Source of the DNA: Azolla caroliniana
Lineage: Eukaryota > Polypodiophyta
Assembly (NCBI GenBank): GCA_043228905.1
Contig: JBHGNT010000013.1
Coordinates: 18,786,001 to 18,850,000 of the forward strand
Length of the DNA stretch: 64,000 nucleotides
Reading direction: 5' to 3'
This document shows positions 22,452 to 35,200 of this stretch, piece by piece (the stretch's first letter is position 1; the number at the start of each line of letters is the position of its first letter). The translations under genes were made by a program, and so were the position numbers. The notes under the pieces are model-generated. The model did not search any database. It was given only the letters and a program-made list of their open reading frames with translations, and was not told the DNA's origin.

Positions 22452-22739
22452 GATGCCTGGCGGAGGTAGTGCTTCGGAGTGCTTGAAATTAGTTTGTGCT
22501 CTGAGCTCGATGGATTCTTTGTCGCGATAATGAAAATGAAATTTGAAACTTCATTATATATAAATGTTTTTCTTCTTAAATAAAAATTAAATTTTAATTA
22601 ATTGTTTTTGAAATTTCTCATGTCTAGTTCTAGTAGTTATATAGTAAAGATTCAACATTCCTTAATCTTTTCTATAGAGGAGTTCGGTATATAGCCCTTT
22701 GATGGTGGTGCCACAGGGTTTGTCTTGATAGTTTTGAGA

Positions 22740-25138
22740 ATGTCTTCTTCTACAAGTAGAACATCTTTTTTTTCTATTGCCCCCTTTTCTTTGTCCAACA
22801 ACTCGTATTTCTCAATAGACGAGTACGACTACAAGAGACATTCGAAAGGCTCGCGTCAGAAACAGAAAAGTGAGGCTCCTAGTAGCTCGAATTCTCTTTT
22901 TTCAATTGATCCTGTTGATGGACCTCTTCATGTAAGCTTAGAAGCGGACGATACTTCTATAGATAACAGTAGTATTAGTAAACCACTTGCATTTAAAAGA
23001 ATCCCTTGACAAGTTAGTGAAAAGAGATTTAATTTTTTATGTTTTGATCGTCAACTTCTTTGCGACTTGAACAAAACATGTTGTGCGAATCTCTACCTTT
23101 CAACTTATGGGAAGTCGAGGTTACGTGAAACACGACAGAAATATTTGTCACTTAATGGGGAAGAGCAGGACACATTTCTTCTTTCGCATATGCAGCTTAA
23201 AATGGATCACAACGCAGGGTCTAATTCTACGCAGGTTGAATATTTCCTTGGACTATATACTAAGTGTTGTCGAGCCGCTTTTAAAATCGCTCATAGCATT
23301 GGAAATATGCGGCTGCAACGAGTTCAAGAGCGTCTTCTGAAGGGATCGTGGATACCATTGGATCGAAATGGTTCTGGATGTAAGGGTCAAATTGGGCAAC
23401 ACGCAATTAGGTGGATGGAAGTATATTTTTCAAAACAGTGCGACATTATGCCTACGACAGGAAGACTACATTTGTCAGATAACTTTACTCGAAGGGAAGT
23501 TTACCAATTGTACAAGGACGACATGTCAGTAGATGATGCACCTTACATAAAGTATAGACATTTTAATCGATTGTGGAGGTTACAATTTAACAATGTGGTT
23601 ATCCCACGAAAGGTACGAATGGGAGTCTACTCAATATGTGCCAGTTTAAAAAGTATGGCCAAGGGTGGAAAATCAAATGTAGAGATGGGGAATTACATGA
23701 GCCTAATAAAAGAACATTGTGAAAGTCAAGCATTGGAACGTTCTAAGGCTATGCATCACCGACAAAAAGCGCTTCAATCTCCCAAAAAGTATATGTGCAT
23801 GATTATTGATGGCATGGATCAAAAGAAGACTTGTTTGCCGCATTTCCAACGACTCCCAAAAGATATTGCAGATGAGTGCCTCGTGCAAATGCATCTAGTA
23901 GGGTGTTTGACATATTGTCAAACAATAAGGCCACAAGTATTCTTAACTTATCCTAATATCCACAACGACCCTAATCTCACTGTCACCGTCATGCACAAAG
24001 TATTGCAATCATGGTCAGGCATACTACCGCCAATTCTATATGTGCAACTAGACAACACAGCAAGAGAGAATAAAAACTCAATTATCTTCGGTTATCTAAG
24101 CATGCTAGTAGAGAGGGGCATATTTAAAAAGATAAAGGTCAACTTCTTATTATTTGGGCAAAACAATACTCATCTAGTACACAATGGGAGCCCCAAGAAG
24201 GTTGTAGGCTCCTACTTCATATCCCAGATGCACCACTGCATGGTGCATAGCAAATGCCATATGATGATCATAAAAATGTGGCACCCAATAGTTCTATTGA
24301 TGAACAAAGGGCATATCGGTTGTGATGTCTTGAAGAGAAACAAAAGAATATTGATCGCACCAAGAAGTACGCCAATGATGAGGATGTTGAATGGTGGGAG
24401 ATCTTCTTCACCCATCAACGCACCATTTTAGATGATTACATCGCCGGATTTTGGCCAATCCATAACCCATTCACATGGAATATTGGGGTGCCATCAATGA
24501 TATCGCTGACTCATCATCAACCATCGAATAATATAGAGCTTCATAATTTAGTTCGACCACCGCAAAGAGATATTTACGTGGGACCAAGAAAGTCACGTAT
24601 TGTTGAGGCAAGATGGCAAGGTAATTTGCAAGAACTACAAGTTGGAATGTTGGTTGCAACATTAGCTACGGATGATAACTTGGGCCATCCATTTTGGATT
24701 GCAAAAATTATTGAATTAGTGAAGGATGAAAAAGGCAATCAGACAAAGTCAATTGTGGTCCACTAGTATCAGACATCTTCACCTGATGCATTTACGGGAA
24801 AGTATTCTTTAGAGATGGTTAAGGATGTCAGATGTTCAAGCAGAAAGAGAAGAAGAAAGAATATACTGAGCACAACTACTGTCGCACTAGACCGTGTTGA
24901 CATACTAGTATACGACTTCTCATTGACAAAATCAGGCCATCTAAGACAAGCCACCATCAAGATAATAAAGGAGAAAATCCCAAATATGGCATCAAACAAT
25001 ATACAAAGACTAACCAGAAGCAATTCTCATAACCACAAAGATGTTGGCTAGGAATTGGATGAAGATAATGCATTGATTGCCACTGATGATGAGGATGAGA
25101 CGTCAGAATGCTCTTCCAGTCCATCAGACATGTCTTAA
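22740..25138 (+). pseudogene. T1 DDE-type transposase
   Basis: Start MSSSTSRTSFFSIAPFSLS, as in T2. One TGA (about 23007, in place of the CGA of T2) separates the N-terminal tract from a 454-codon open frame starting 23067. That frame carries the conserved helical region (GNMRLQRVQERLLKGSW), GQHAIRWMEVYFSKQCDI, NNVVIPRKVRMGVYSICAS and the catalytic core (IIDGMDQKKTCLPHF about 23800, VFLTYPNIHNDPNLTVTVMH, YVQLDNTARENKN about 24040, IKVNFLLFG). Immediately after NFLLFG about 0.3 kb is deleted relative to T0, removing the GHTHxxID segment and shifting frame. The C-terminal reader-like part (ARWQGNLQELQVGMLVAT, HPFWIAKIIEL) follows in another frame, with one stop (about 24764), and ends SSSPSDMS. 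I recognise the family as a eukaryotic DDE transposase-like group akin to proteins annotated DUF7869. Confidence 0.75.
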
Positions 25139-25431
25139 AATGTTGACTTAGTTCAAGCTCGGGATCGTTTACTACATGATCTGAAACTTTGTAAATTACT
25201 TTCAGATGTTAAATCACGAATATGTATAATTATAGCTGGTAGTCATGTTGTACATTCTTTTCTAATTTTGGCGATGTATATTGTTAGGCATTTTACTTAT
25301 GTCTAAAAGTGGTAGTCATGTTGAAATTCAATATATTTTGCCACATTTTTTGAAAAGCTTTACGCATGCGTCACGTCTTTTTGTAAACTTCGTCATTTTG
25401 TGCCCTTTTTCGACGTAGTGTTCCTAAAATG

Positions 25432-25464
25432 TGACATATTACCTATTTCAAATGACCCGGTGTT
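25432..25464. repeat. T1 right terminal inverted repeat
   Basis: Matches the T2 right end with few changes (TATTACCTATTTCAAATGAC, then CCGGTGTT). Its partner at the left end is lost. Confidence 0.85.
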
Positions 25465-26009
25465 ATGGTTATGTCATTACGAATGTCTTTTGTAAGAATG
25501 ATCTCATGGTGGCATCGTATCCATGTAATGAGGGAGGGATGTTGGATATGTGTGTCATAGGAGCAACCTCACATGAAGTGGGTCAAGCCCTACGTTCTTA
25601 ACATCATTGTGCCTATGATTATTTCATTACGTAACGAAATCGAAGTGACCAACGGGGATGTCAACAAAAAACTTGTTGAGAAAAGGATGGTGACAACGCC
25701 ATTCTCACAAAAATGTGAGGACGGCCACCAAGATCCATTCAATATAGAAATCACGTAAAAACTAATATGCACATATGTATATTTATCACATATATACGAT
25801 CAAATACGTATACACGTGACCACATATGCATATATTTAAAAAAAACGTAATATCAAATAGCCAACAATGATGTAATCGAGGCATATAGCCTCTACGCACA
25901 CGAAACGTCCAAGAATAAGGGTTAATCGTAATATGCAATTGAGGTATTCACCTCTTACACATACGACACCAAACACATATCATTTACTTAAAAATCGAGG
26001 TATTGACCT
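25465..26009. other. T1-E3 spacer with GAGGTATT-CCTC repeats
   Basis: No gene. From about 25880 it contains short inverted motifs of the form GAGG-TATTNA-CCTC spaced roughly 65-80 bases apart, each followed by a TACGCATACGACAC-like tail. The series continues on the far side of copia E3 (from 42919), so E3 inserted into this array. A purine run at about 25520-25532 followed by TGTTGG resembles a polypurine tract and LTR start but has no partner. Confidence 0.6.
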
Positions 26010-26443
26010 TGTTGAGAATCAAGCTCAACATAGTACAACGTGTGAACACAAATTTTCAGAATCCATGATTACTCAAAGGTCAAGCGTCACACCACTACTC
26101 TCTACACATTAACTATGTGTCATAGAATCATATTCTATGACACATAACTAATGAGTTACATATTCCCCATGACTATGAGTCTTCACATTCCCCAAGAGAT
26201 AGAGTGGTTGTTGTAGTTAGTTAATGAAGAGAGAGGGTGACTATATATAAAGCACCCTCCTCACACTTCATACTAAGTTGGTTGTGACTCCTTGTAATGC
26301 TACATTTTGTAATTCTTATTCTACTTGTGAAATATACACCTTCATCTTGGGTTCTATTTTCTCTCCTCTCTCTTTCTCTCACACATATACGCATATAACG
26401 CACATCTATTCCGCTGCACAAGAATCACCATCAATTCTTTACA
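26010..26443 (+). repeat. E3 5' LTR
   Basis: TGTTGAGAATCAAGC ... TTCTTTACA. A TATA box (CTATATATAAAG) lies near 26242. A hairpin with perfect 15-bp arms and a 3-base loop (TATGTGTCATAGAAT, CAT, then its complement) lies at 26114-26146, also kept in the 3' LTR. Confidence 0.95.
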
Positions 26444-26455
26444 TGGTATTAGAGC
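26444..26455 (+). promoter_or_regulatory. E3 primer-binding site
   Basis: TGGTATTAGAGC directly after the LTR, one base different from the initiator-Met tRNA complement in E1. Confidence 0.9.
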
Positions 26456-26610
26456 GATTTGGTAGCTCGATCTAGCCCACTCACCTCATCGTGATCGTGT
26501 GTTGTGCTCTACGCCGACATTCAAGAAGAACCGGCTCATTGCTATCGTAGTACCATTACATAGCTCGTGTTCGAGAGAGAAGGAAAAGAAGAAAGGAAGC
26601 TTAATCGACA

Positions 26611-29600
26611 ATGAATACTCAAATGGGGAGCGCTCTCCATAGAGAGAAGTTGGACCGAAACAACTTCACATCTTCGGAGTACAAGATGCACCAATACCTT
26701 GTCAGCCAAGGCTATTGGGGTTACATCAAGGGAGCACAAGCAAACCGACCCGACCCAAAAGACGCTAACTATGCAACTTGGGAGCAAGCGGTAAGCCGAG
26801 TGATGTATTGCTTGGCTACATGTGTTCACGACCACATGCTTGGTTACATTCGAGAAGCCAAAACGCCAAAGGAAGCACGGGGGAATCTACAAAAGATTTT
26901 CGACACCAACACAACCGCGAGAAAGCTTCAACTCCACCAAGAGTTGAACAACATCCAACAACGGGATATGTCCATCACGAGCTACACCTTGAAGATCAAG
27001 GAGCTTTGCAACTCGTTCGGCTCGATAAGCATCAACGTGGAGAATGAAGAAATGGTGCAAATATGCCTCGCCGGCCCTGCACTAGGGTTCGGCGTGATGC
27101 GGACTGTCGTACTAGCACGGGAGAATCCTCCGTCTTTCTTCGATCTTCAATCCATGTTGTCGGTCAAAGAGAATCAGTTTCGAACAAGGAGCAATGCCTC
27201 GGAAGGCCACATGCTCCACACGTATTCGGATGGAGGAAGAGGATGCGGTCTTGCAAGAAGAGGCCGATTTGGCCAAGGACGAGGCGGACGAGGCCCGACT
27301 TACGAAAACAACTCGCAATTTCGGCATCAAGACGGAAGTCATTGAGGAACCTTTGGAAGAAGAGGGAGCTTCTATTCCGGTCTAAGCCAACAAAACTCGG
27401 TCAAATGCGGATATTGTGAAAAAATGGTCACCACAAAGAAGAGTGCCATAAGAAGATACACGAGTCGGCTTCCACAAGCCGGCAACTCACCAATTACGCC
27501 ACCAACTCCGACTATGACGACTATGGCAGAATGTTTGTGATGAGGCATAGAGCAAATTTTAGGTCGGCTTCTACTTCGAATAACGCATGTAGTCCAGAAG
27601 ACGTATGGTTCATCGACTCCGGTGCCTCAAACCATGACGTCTCATCAAGAATGGTTCCGAGAACTTGGAGAGTCAGACCGACCCGACTATGTCAAAACCG
27701 GAGACGACACTACACATCCGATTCGACATATCGGCAATGTCCCATTCGGCAAAGAAGGTTACCAAACTTTTATTAAAAATGTCTTGCATGTACCAACCAT
27801 TACGAAGAATTTGATCTCCGTTGGCCAACTTGTTGAGAAAGGGATGCAAGTATGATTTAATCAAGGCGCTTGCTTCATCGAAAAAGAAAGCCAACTCATT
27901 GCTTGTGGATGAAGAGAGGGCCGAATGTTCATTCTCAACCTGCACGAGATGAAATCGGCCATGTTCGCAAAGAGCACGAAAGCCGATTCCGACATAGAGT
28001 TATGGCACAAGCGGATTGGCCATATCAACCTCCAAAAGCTCAAGGCAATGCAATCGAAAGGAGTCGTCATCGGGCTCCCGACATTCAAGGAGAAAGAGAT
28101 TGAAGGCATGTGTTCCGCTTGCCAATTCAACAAGCAACATTGGCACCCATTTCCGAAGGAGCGGAACGTGAGCAAAGGTGTACTCGACGTAATTCATTCC
28201 GATGTATGGGGTTCGTCTCCGAGGGCTACATTTGGCAGATGTCGATACTACGTGGCCTTCATCGACGACTTCTCCAGGGACACCTGGATCTACCCCATGC
28301 GGCAAAAGAGCGAAGTGTTCAAACACTTCCAAAAATTTAAGAATGAAGTCGAGAAAGCCACGGGCCGACATGAACGATGCCTTCGATCAGATGGAGGCAA
28401 GGAATATTTCTCAGATGAGTTTACGACATATCTATAGAAAGAAGGAATTCGGCGAGAGTTTTCGTGTCGACATACGCCACAACAAAACGGAGTGGCCAAA
28501 CGAAAGAATCGGCATATCCTCGAAGTAGCATGGGCCATGATGAACGAAAAGCACGTGCCGAAGTCGTATTGGGCAAAAGCGGCTAACACGGCCGTATACC
28601 TCATGAATCGGTGTACGACATTGGGTGTGCACGAACTTACTCCGCACGAGAAGTTTTTCGGAAACAAGTTGAACCTATCACATGTTCGGATACGTGCACA
28701 TCCCCGACGAGAAGCGACAAAAGCTAGAGCCGAAGTTAGAGAAATGTATCCTCGTAGGATACTCACTGGAGCAAAAGGGGTACAAGTGCTATAACCCCTC
28801 AACTCGAAAATCTTGAGTAAGTCGAGACGTCGATTTCGACGAGTCCGCATCCTGGTACGCACTAGAAACAACTTTGACTCCGATTCCGATCGACCCGGAA
28901 TACGACGAAATAGAGATTGAAGCCGAAGATCAACTCATGCGCATGTTCGAAGAAAGCCCGATTACAACAAGGCTTAGTGGACCACAAGACCCTCCAAGCG
29001 ATCAAAGCACATTTCGGCCGACTCTGAAGCTGGTCTAAGGGAAGGCAAAAATGCCAGAGTATGAAGACGATCACTTCGACGGCAACGAATTGACTCACTC
29101 CCTCGATAGTGAGTTGGAAGGCCTTGACATCCGAACAAATGGAGCAGAGAAAGTCGTAGTATCCGCAAACGAAAAGCTCCGCCGATCCACCCGTGCAAAG
29201 AACCCCATAAACTGATTTGGCTACAACGATTATATGGCGTACCGTTACGCCTTTATGATGAAGGTAGCGACAGTACGGGAGCCAGAAACATTTTCCAAAG
29301 CCGTGAAAGGACCCAGATGGGTTGAAGCGATGAATGAGGAGATGCAAGCACTCTCCAAGAATGAGACATGGGATCTCCTTCCCCAGTCACCGCGCCAGAA
29401 GGCAATTGACTGTAGATGGATCTACAAGGTGAAGTATAATGTAGACGGCTCCGTAAACCATTACAAAGCTCAACTCATAGTAAAAAGATACGCTCAGATG
29501 CATGGAGTCGACTATGAAGAGACATTTGCCCCTGTGGCAAAGATGACGACTGTGCGGACCATAATTGCACTCGCAGAGGCGAAAGGGTGGCACCTCCACC

Positions 29601-30737
29601 AGATGGACATCAAGAACACTTTCCTCCAAGGCGAATTAGAAGAAGAGGTGTACATGGTACAACCTCCCGGCTTCGAAATCACGCATTCATCCGAGAGTCG
29701 TGTGCCAACTCCAGAAGCTAGTATACGGCCTCAAGCACGCAGTGCTTGCTTGGCATTGAAAGATTACGCAATATCTTCATCAAATCGGCTTTCGAATGTC
29801 AAAATCCGACAACTCCCTCTATGTACGACACGACTCTAGAAGCCTAATTGTCATCATCCTATACGTGGATGATCTGGTCATTGGAGGCGAAAGTCTAGTC
29901 TACATCAACAAGGTCAAGTCCCTCCTCCCCGGAAAATTCGAGATGACAGACATGAATGAGCTCCATTACTTCCTAGGCATTGTAGTAATTCGGATTTTGG
30001 CCGACATTATGATCTCTCAACAACACAACATTCTCACCTTGTTATACAAGTTCCGGATGACTGAGTGCAAATCAGTCGTTACGCCTCTCGATAGAAACCT
30101 CAAACTAGATGCAGACTCCGGCACGAACGAGTGTGAGCCGACTCAGTATCGACAACTGATCGGGAGCCTCATCTATCTCACAATCACTCGACCCGACCTT
30201 AGGTATTCGATCGGCCTCCTCAGCCAATTCATGCAAAAACCACGAGACATTCACTTGGATTCCGTTAAGCGAGTATTAGGGTACGTGACCAGAACAATGG
30301 ATTACGGCATTCTCTACACATTGGCCACACCCATTCGACTCGAAGGGTACACAAACGCGGATTGGGCAGGCTACAGAGTTGATCGACGATCGACCTCCGG
30401 ATGTGTCTTCTCGCTCGGTAGGGGAGCAATATCTTGGAGTGGTAAGAAGCATCCTACCGTCGCACTTTTGAGTACGGAGGCCGAATACAGGGGCGCAGCT
30501 ATAGCTGCATGTGAAGCTGTATAGCTCAAGAGGATTTTGAAGGATCTGGGCGTTCCCATCAAGGATCCAACTCCCCTTCACTACGACAACATGAGCAGTA
30601 TTTATCTGGCTCGGAACCCGGGAGCATATCGAAGTGCACTATCACTTCATTCAAGAGCGTGTTCAGGCCGACGATATCGACCTTCAACACAAATCTTCAA
30701 ACGACCGACATCTTCACGAAAGCCTTAGGAGTTGACT
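26611..30737 (+). pseudogene. E3 gag-pol polyprotein
   Basis: Gag is open for 244 codons from MNTQMGSALHREKLDRNNF and ends in an RG-rich tail. The zinc knuckle (CGYCEK...HHKEEC) is split by a one-base loss in an A-run near 27420. Protease VWFIDSGASNHDV lies at about 27610. Integrase shows IGHINLQKLKAMQSKGV, CSACQF, FIDDFSRDTWIYPM and RSDGGKEYFSDEF (28240-28410), with a TAG at 28435. Reverse transcriptase shows DCRWIYKVKYNVDGSV, HQMDIKNTFLQGELEEEVYM and ILYVDDLVIGG (about 29860). RNase H shows YTNADWAGYRVDRRSTSG and STEAEYRGAAIA (30350-30500), with a TAG at 30522. Frameshifts near 27370, 28690, 29690 and 30620. The final 28 codons (KLWQFMSALGLTIPDL) lie beyond gypsy F at 42284-42369. Confidence 0.9.
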
Positions 30738-30741
30738 ATCA

Positions 30742-31090
30742 AGATTCGAACTCTTGACATGACCATGTTATAATATAGTATTGTGAGTTAACCAAGATAT
30801 CTAGTACATAGTTATGTATGTAATTGGTCCTTATAATTTTGCTAGCATCTTGTGCATAGTTGCTCCCTTGTAGTATTTACACTTGGCACATGCATGCATA
30901 CCTACATGCTCTATTGTAGATTCACATGCGTGCAACAAGTATGCATGCCATGTAGTATAAATAGAGGAGTTCACCTTGAAGGAATTCAAGGTGAACAACA
31001 CCAGTTATGGAGTCTTTCCTTTAATACTATCTTCTTTTGTGTCCATTTGGTTATCTTCTTGCTTGTCTCTTGAGCTTATGATCCGTGACA
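30742..31090 (+). repeat. gypsy F 5' LTR
   Basis: Ends TGATCCGTGACA. A TATA box (AGTATAAATAGAGG) lies near 30953. Just downstream is a hairpin with 12-bp arms GTTCACCTTGAA / TTCAAGGTGAAC (30969-30996), repeated in the 3' LTR with one change. The first bases contain an antisense B-box-like AGATTCGAACTCTTG. Confidence 0.7.
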
Positions 31091-31509
31091 GTTTGTTCAC
31101 CTTCCCATCCTCATAGCTCTCCCTCTCATAAGCCATAGCTATGTCTGACTCAACTAGTGAGTTAGGCCAAATAATGGTAGCCTTATGACAACTACAGCTT
31201 GAAAATGAAGCTCTTCGAAATTCTTTACAAGAACTTCAAGTCGGTACCTTCCTATCCTCACAACCCCTGAACCCTAGTCTCCGACAACAACCTAGCCTAG
31301 AGCCCGATCTTCTACCAACATCTAGCCTAGCTTCGTCACAGTTTCTTGAGCCTAAGGTTAGCCTCCCAGAAAAATTTGATGGAACGAGGCCGTGTTTCCG
31401 AGGGTTCATCAACCAAGTTCGACTTGTCATTCGGCTACAACCTCAACATTATGGAGATGGTCTTCGACAAGTCGGCCTTGTGGGCACCCTTCTCTCCGGT
31501 CCGGCCCAA

Positions 31510-31542
31510 AACACTGGGTCATTTGAAACAGGTAATATGTCG
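31510..31542 (+). repeat. T2 left terminal inverted repeat
   Basis: Starts AACACTGGGTCATTTGAAAC and continues to ATGTCG. 32 of 33 bases match the complement of the right end. Confidence 0.95.
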
Positions 31543-32272
31543 TATTCTCTTTTGGCATAGTTGGCCAGATGTAGAAAAGTACCCTATTTTAGCCTGATAT
31601 CGAAAATATACGATGCATGCGTACCCCTTTTGCGACTTGATGGTTAAATATAGAACAAAAAAAACCTAGCAATTACTAAATTGTATATGTGTCCACATTC
31701 GTGTCAATTTGCATATCATGGAGCACAATTGAAGACTTGGTTCAATATAAAGTTCTAAAATTGGTATCCATATTCAAATTGTAGAGTAAAACTACATAAA
31801 CCGTAATTATAAATATGTGGTTTTGGGTTTAGGAATAAAGTAGTACCCCACTTGTTGGACGGGTATATCGATAGTTTCATTGTATAATGTCATATAGTTC
31901 ATGACAATGTAATTGGTAAGAGTAACAATTACGTACGACATTCATTTATACTATGTGGAACCAGTAAACTTGAACCGTTGGTAACTAAAAACCTCTTATT
32001 ATTAAAAACATTCGCCTTTTCATATACAGTCATGCTAACGGAAATGAGAAATTACAATATCATGTTAATATCTCAAACTGAAGAAGAGCATGGTGACCAA
32101 TTATATGTAAATACAAACAACGGTTCCAATAATGATTAAAAAGGGAAATTATGAACAGGTGAAATTAATTAAACGATAAACAATTACAGATGTTCTCATA
32201 TACAAATATAATATGAAGTGATGGTGAACATTATGCCTCAAAATCCTCAATTTTTACATTACGCCATCTACA

Positions 32273-35200
32273 TCAATCTATAAGCAAATCAGGCAGAGCA
32301 GGCTCCTCTGGCGCTAATTGTTCTAGACTGTTTTCATTCGTGTCATCTCCAAGCTCTCCCGAATCTGATGTATGGTCAAACTGTGCTACATCTTCCAGGT
32401 CCACCAACTCCCCTGCTTCTTCATCAATTGGTTCCATTGGTTCTCGTGAAGTCATCTGGAACATCTCTGTCTCGTTGATGTGTTTTGCTCCAACTTCTTC
32501 ATCCTGATTTGGACAGTCCCAGATTCCTGTGATCCTCATTTTGATGAAGTTAACTTGAGCAGGGTCCTTCTCCAATGCAACACAGTTTCTAAACATCTTC
32601 AATGCACAAGCTGTCGTTGTACCTAATGGTTGCATGAACACAAACAAGTATATATAAGAAGTAACGTTTTAAACTTGATAGACAAGATTGAAATTAAATA
32701 TATATATTATACCTGTGCTAGAGAACAAGTCTAGGACCCAATCATCTGGATTCGAGAAGAGCTCTATGAGGCGGTTGATCAATCTTTGAGGTTTTTGATA
32801 AGGGTTCACCATACTTTTATCCCCTGACACATGTCTTAATTTTTTGGTTACAGCTGGGCACATGATGTAGTTAACCACGTTACGCTCATTGACATGTGCT
32901 CTAGCCTTCTTCTTTGTAATTGAATCATAGTAGCCCACACAAAAATGTTCGACCGCACTAACCATTCGATCGCCAGGGCTACGTGTAATATTTGTTTTGA
33001 TCCTATAGAGAAAGAAAATCAAGTATTAGAGGTGTAAATGTGTACATATAATAAGAAGTACTGTAATGAGTAAAAGCGAACTATAACGCACCAATGCATG
33101 TGTTCAGTGGCATGACAACGAGACTTCAAAGCTGTTGTGACTGACAGTGATTGCCCCATGCTATGAAATATGACTATCCTCCACAAGGGGGCCAATGTCA
33201 GTTCTGCGAAATCCTTTACCATTTTCTCAATCTGAGGGTACTTGAAAGGCACATCATCATATGTTGATCCCGCAATACGGAAACCATATGGTATGTCAGC
33301 TATTAGCAAAGTTTAGTGCCTTCTCGGTAACAGTTCGAGCATCTGGGATACTTTGCCATTGAAAACACTATAATGAAGCTGTTTGAAAGGATCAGACCTA
33401 TGCAAAAAACTCTTTACAGTCTCCGAATCCTCGGGCAGTTCCATTTCCTTCCCTTTGGTCATTCTCTTCTCATATTTCGCACATTCTAAGTGCGTGATGA
33501 AGGCCGCTGGAATACCGTCATTATTGTCGTTGTTCTTTTTCGATTTTGATGGTTTCTGCAAGTGTCATTGTTGTTAGCAGGGAACATTACTTTCTAACAT
33601 ATCAACATTCAAAAGACACATACCCATTCTCTAAATACAATAAAATATTCCTCCAATGCCTTGTAGGAAGAAGTTATCGGGCAGGCTTGTTCAGCTTCTT
33701 CCCATGTCGGTAAACTCAGTTTTTGCATCATCAACTCCTGAATCTTCATGTATACCTTGTGACTGCACAATCAATATGAAATTAGAAATAAGATATTCAA
33801 AATAATTGAAGACTTTCATGAAAAGGTATACTATAAACACTTACTTTTGCAAGTCTGTTACCATCTCGTCCAAACTAAATTCCTTGGCGACCACTCGAGA
33901 TAGCACGGATATTAACAATCTATGATCTTTGATACCTTGTAATGATCTCCAAGGTAAAAGTTTCATGTCCTCTGGTAACTCCTCGATTACCAAGTCGCTT
34001 TTTCCCTTGGTCTTTGATTTTATCTCAACTTGTGGATCAATTCTTCCCTTTTTTGATCTTTGCCCCTTGACTTCTTTCCGCTCCCACATAGAGAATATTT
34101 TGTCTTGGAGATCCCACACCTCTCCGGTCCGAAAAGATAGTTGAAACCAAGAATGATATTTTCGGAGACCTTCGGATTTCGTACTCTCATCCACTGCAAT
34201 CCCTACTTCCAATAAACACTGACGTTGCAATCCAGGCCACAATCTTGGACCAAAACGATTCAAGGCATCGAGGTATTCATGATGAAAAAATCTTATCCTC
34301 TCTATACATGACATCTTTTGCGTATAATCGTTGTCATTGTTATGGTCCCATGTGAGCAGCTTCGCCTCCTCGTGAGTTAGTCCTGCATATACCTTACATT
34401 CGGCGTATTTGAAGAACGGCGTGAGAGGATATTCTTTGACAAGCTGTCGTCGAGCTTTGGCCGAATGTGATCCTCCGATTACATAGTATGTGTAATCGTC
34501 TGCAGAGCTATACTTGAAATCTGCTACTATTGGGCATTGTTCTTGATCAACCATTACCAAAAATGGCACCACAGTAGCGTGAGGATTGATTTTCATTTTG
34601 CTTTTCAGGTTTTGCACATGGACGGAGTGCGGCTCCCTAATTTCCAAGGGACGTCTTCCAGTCACGGGGTCAATGGGGGGCCTTTGGATAGAAGTAATGG
34701 GAAAATGAAATAGCCGGCCCCTGCGCACAAGTTTAGTCTTCACAATATTTTCTCTTATTTTATTTTGTTCTGACGTCAAGACACCAGAAGATAGTTGTCC
34801 GCCTGGAGCCACGACGTCGACTTGTTGGTCGTCTTCTTCTTCCACGAACTCTAATATTTCTTCTTCTTCTTCTTCGGGTCGTGGTCGTTTAGTATATTTC
34901 TTTTGAACAGGATTTGTCTTCCTAGACTTTTTCGGTGGAGTTTCTGCTTCACCGGTCATCATCTCTCCTGTCACGTACGACCGAAGAGCTACCAACAAGT
35001 TATTTTTCGTTTGCAGGTCTTTACGCAAAGCCTTGGGATTGCAAGATTCGGGTACTAGGTTTCCCTCATCAAGTCACAATCGCCTGTCGCCAACTGAGCT
35101 CAAGACGTCGATTAAAATACATGTAGAATCAATGTCTTCGTACTCTAGCTTGGTTACATGCCCGTAATTAAATGTTTTCCCAAGCTGAAGTTTCCCTTCC

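Larger units (their letters stand above)
18479..25464. mobile_element. DNA transposon T1 (ParB-methyltransferase family), left end missing
   Basis: Aligns along its length with T2, from T2 position about 31880 to its right end. It carries the same divergent gene pair: methyltransferase (minus, 18841-22451) and transposase (plus, 22740-25138). The right terminal inverted repeat is present (25432-25464), ending GACCCGGTGTT. The left roughly 370 bp, including the left inverted repeat, is gone where T1 abuts the truncated copia LTR, so one deletion probably removed both edges. It cannot move by itself. Confidence 0.85.

Noticed and set aside
25520-25560. Purine run followed by TGTTGG, resembling a polypurine tract and 3' LTR start
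   Set aside because: No second LTR copy and no pol sequence upstream; T1 ends only about 60 bases before.
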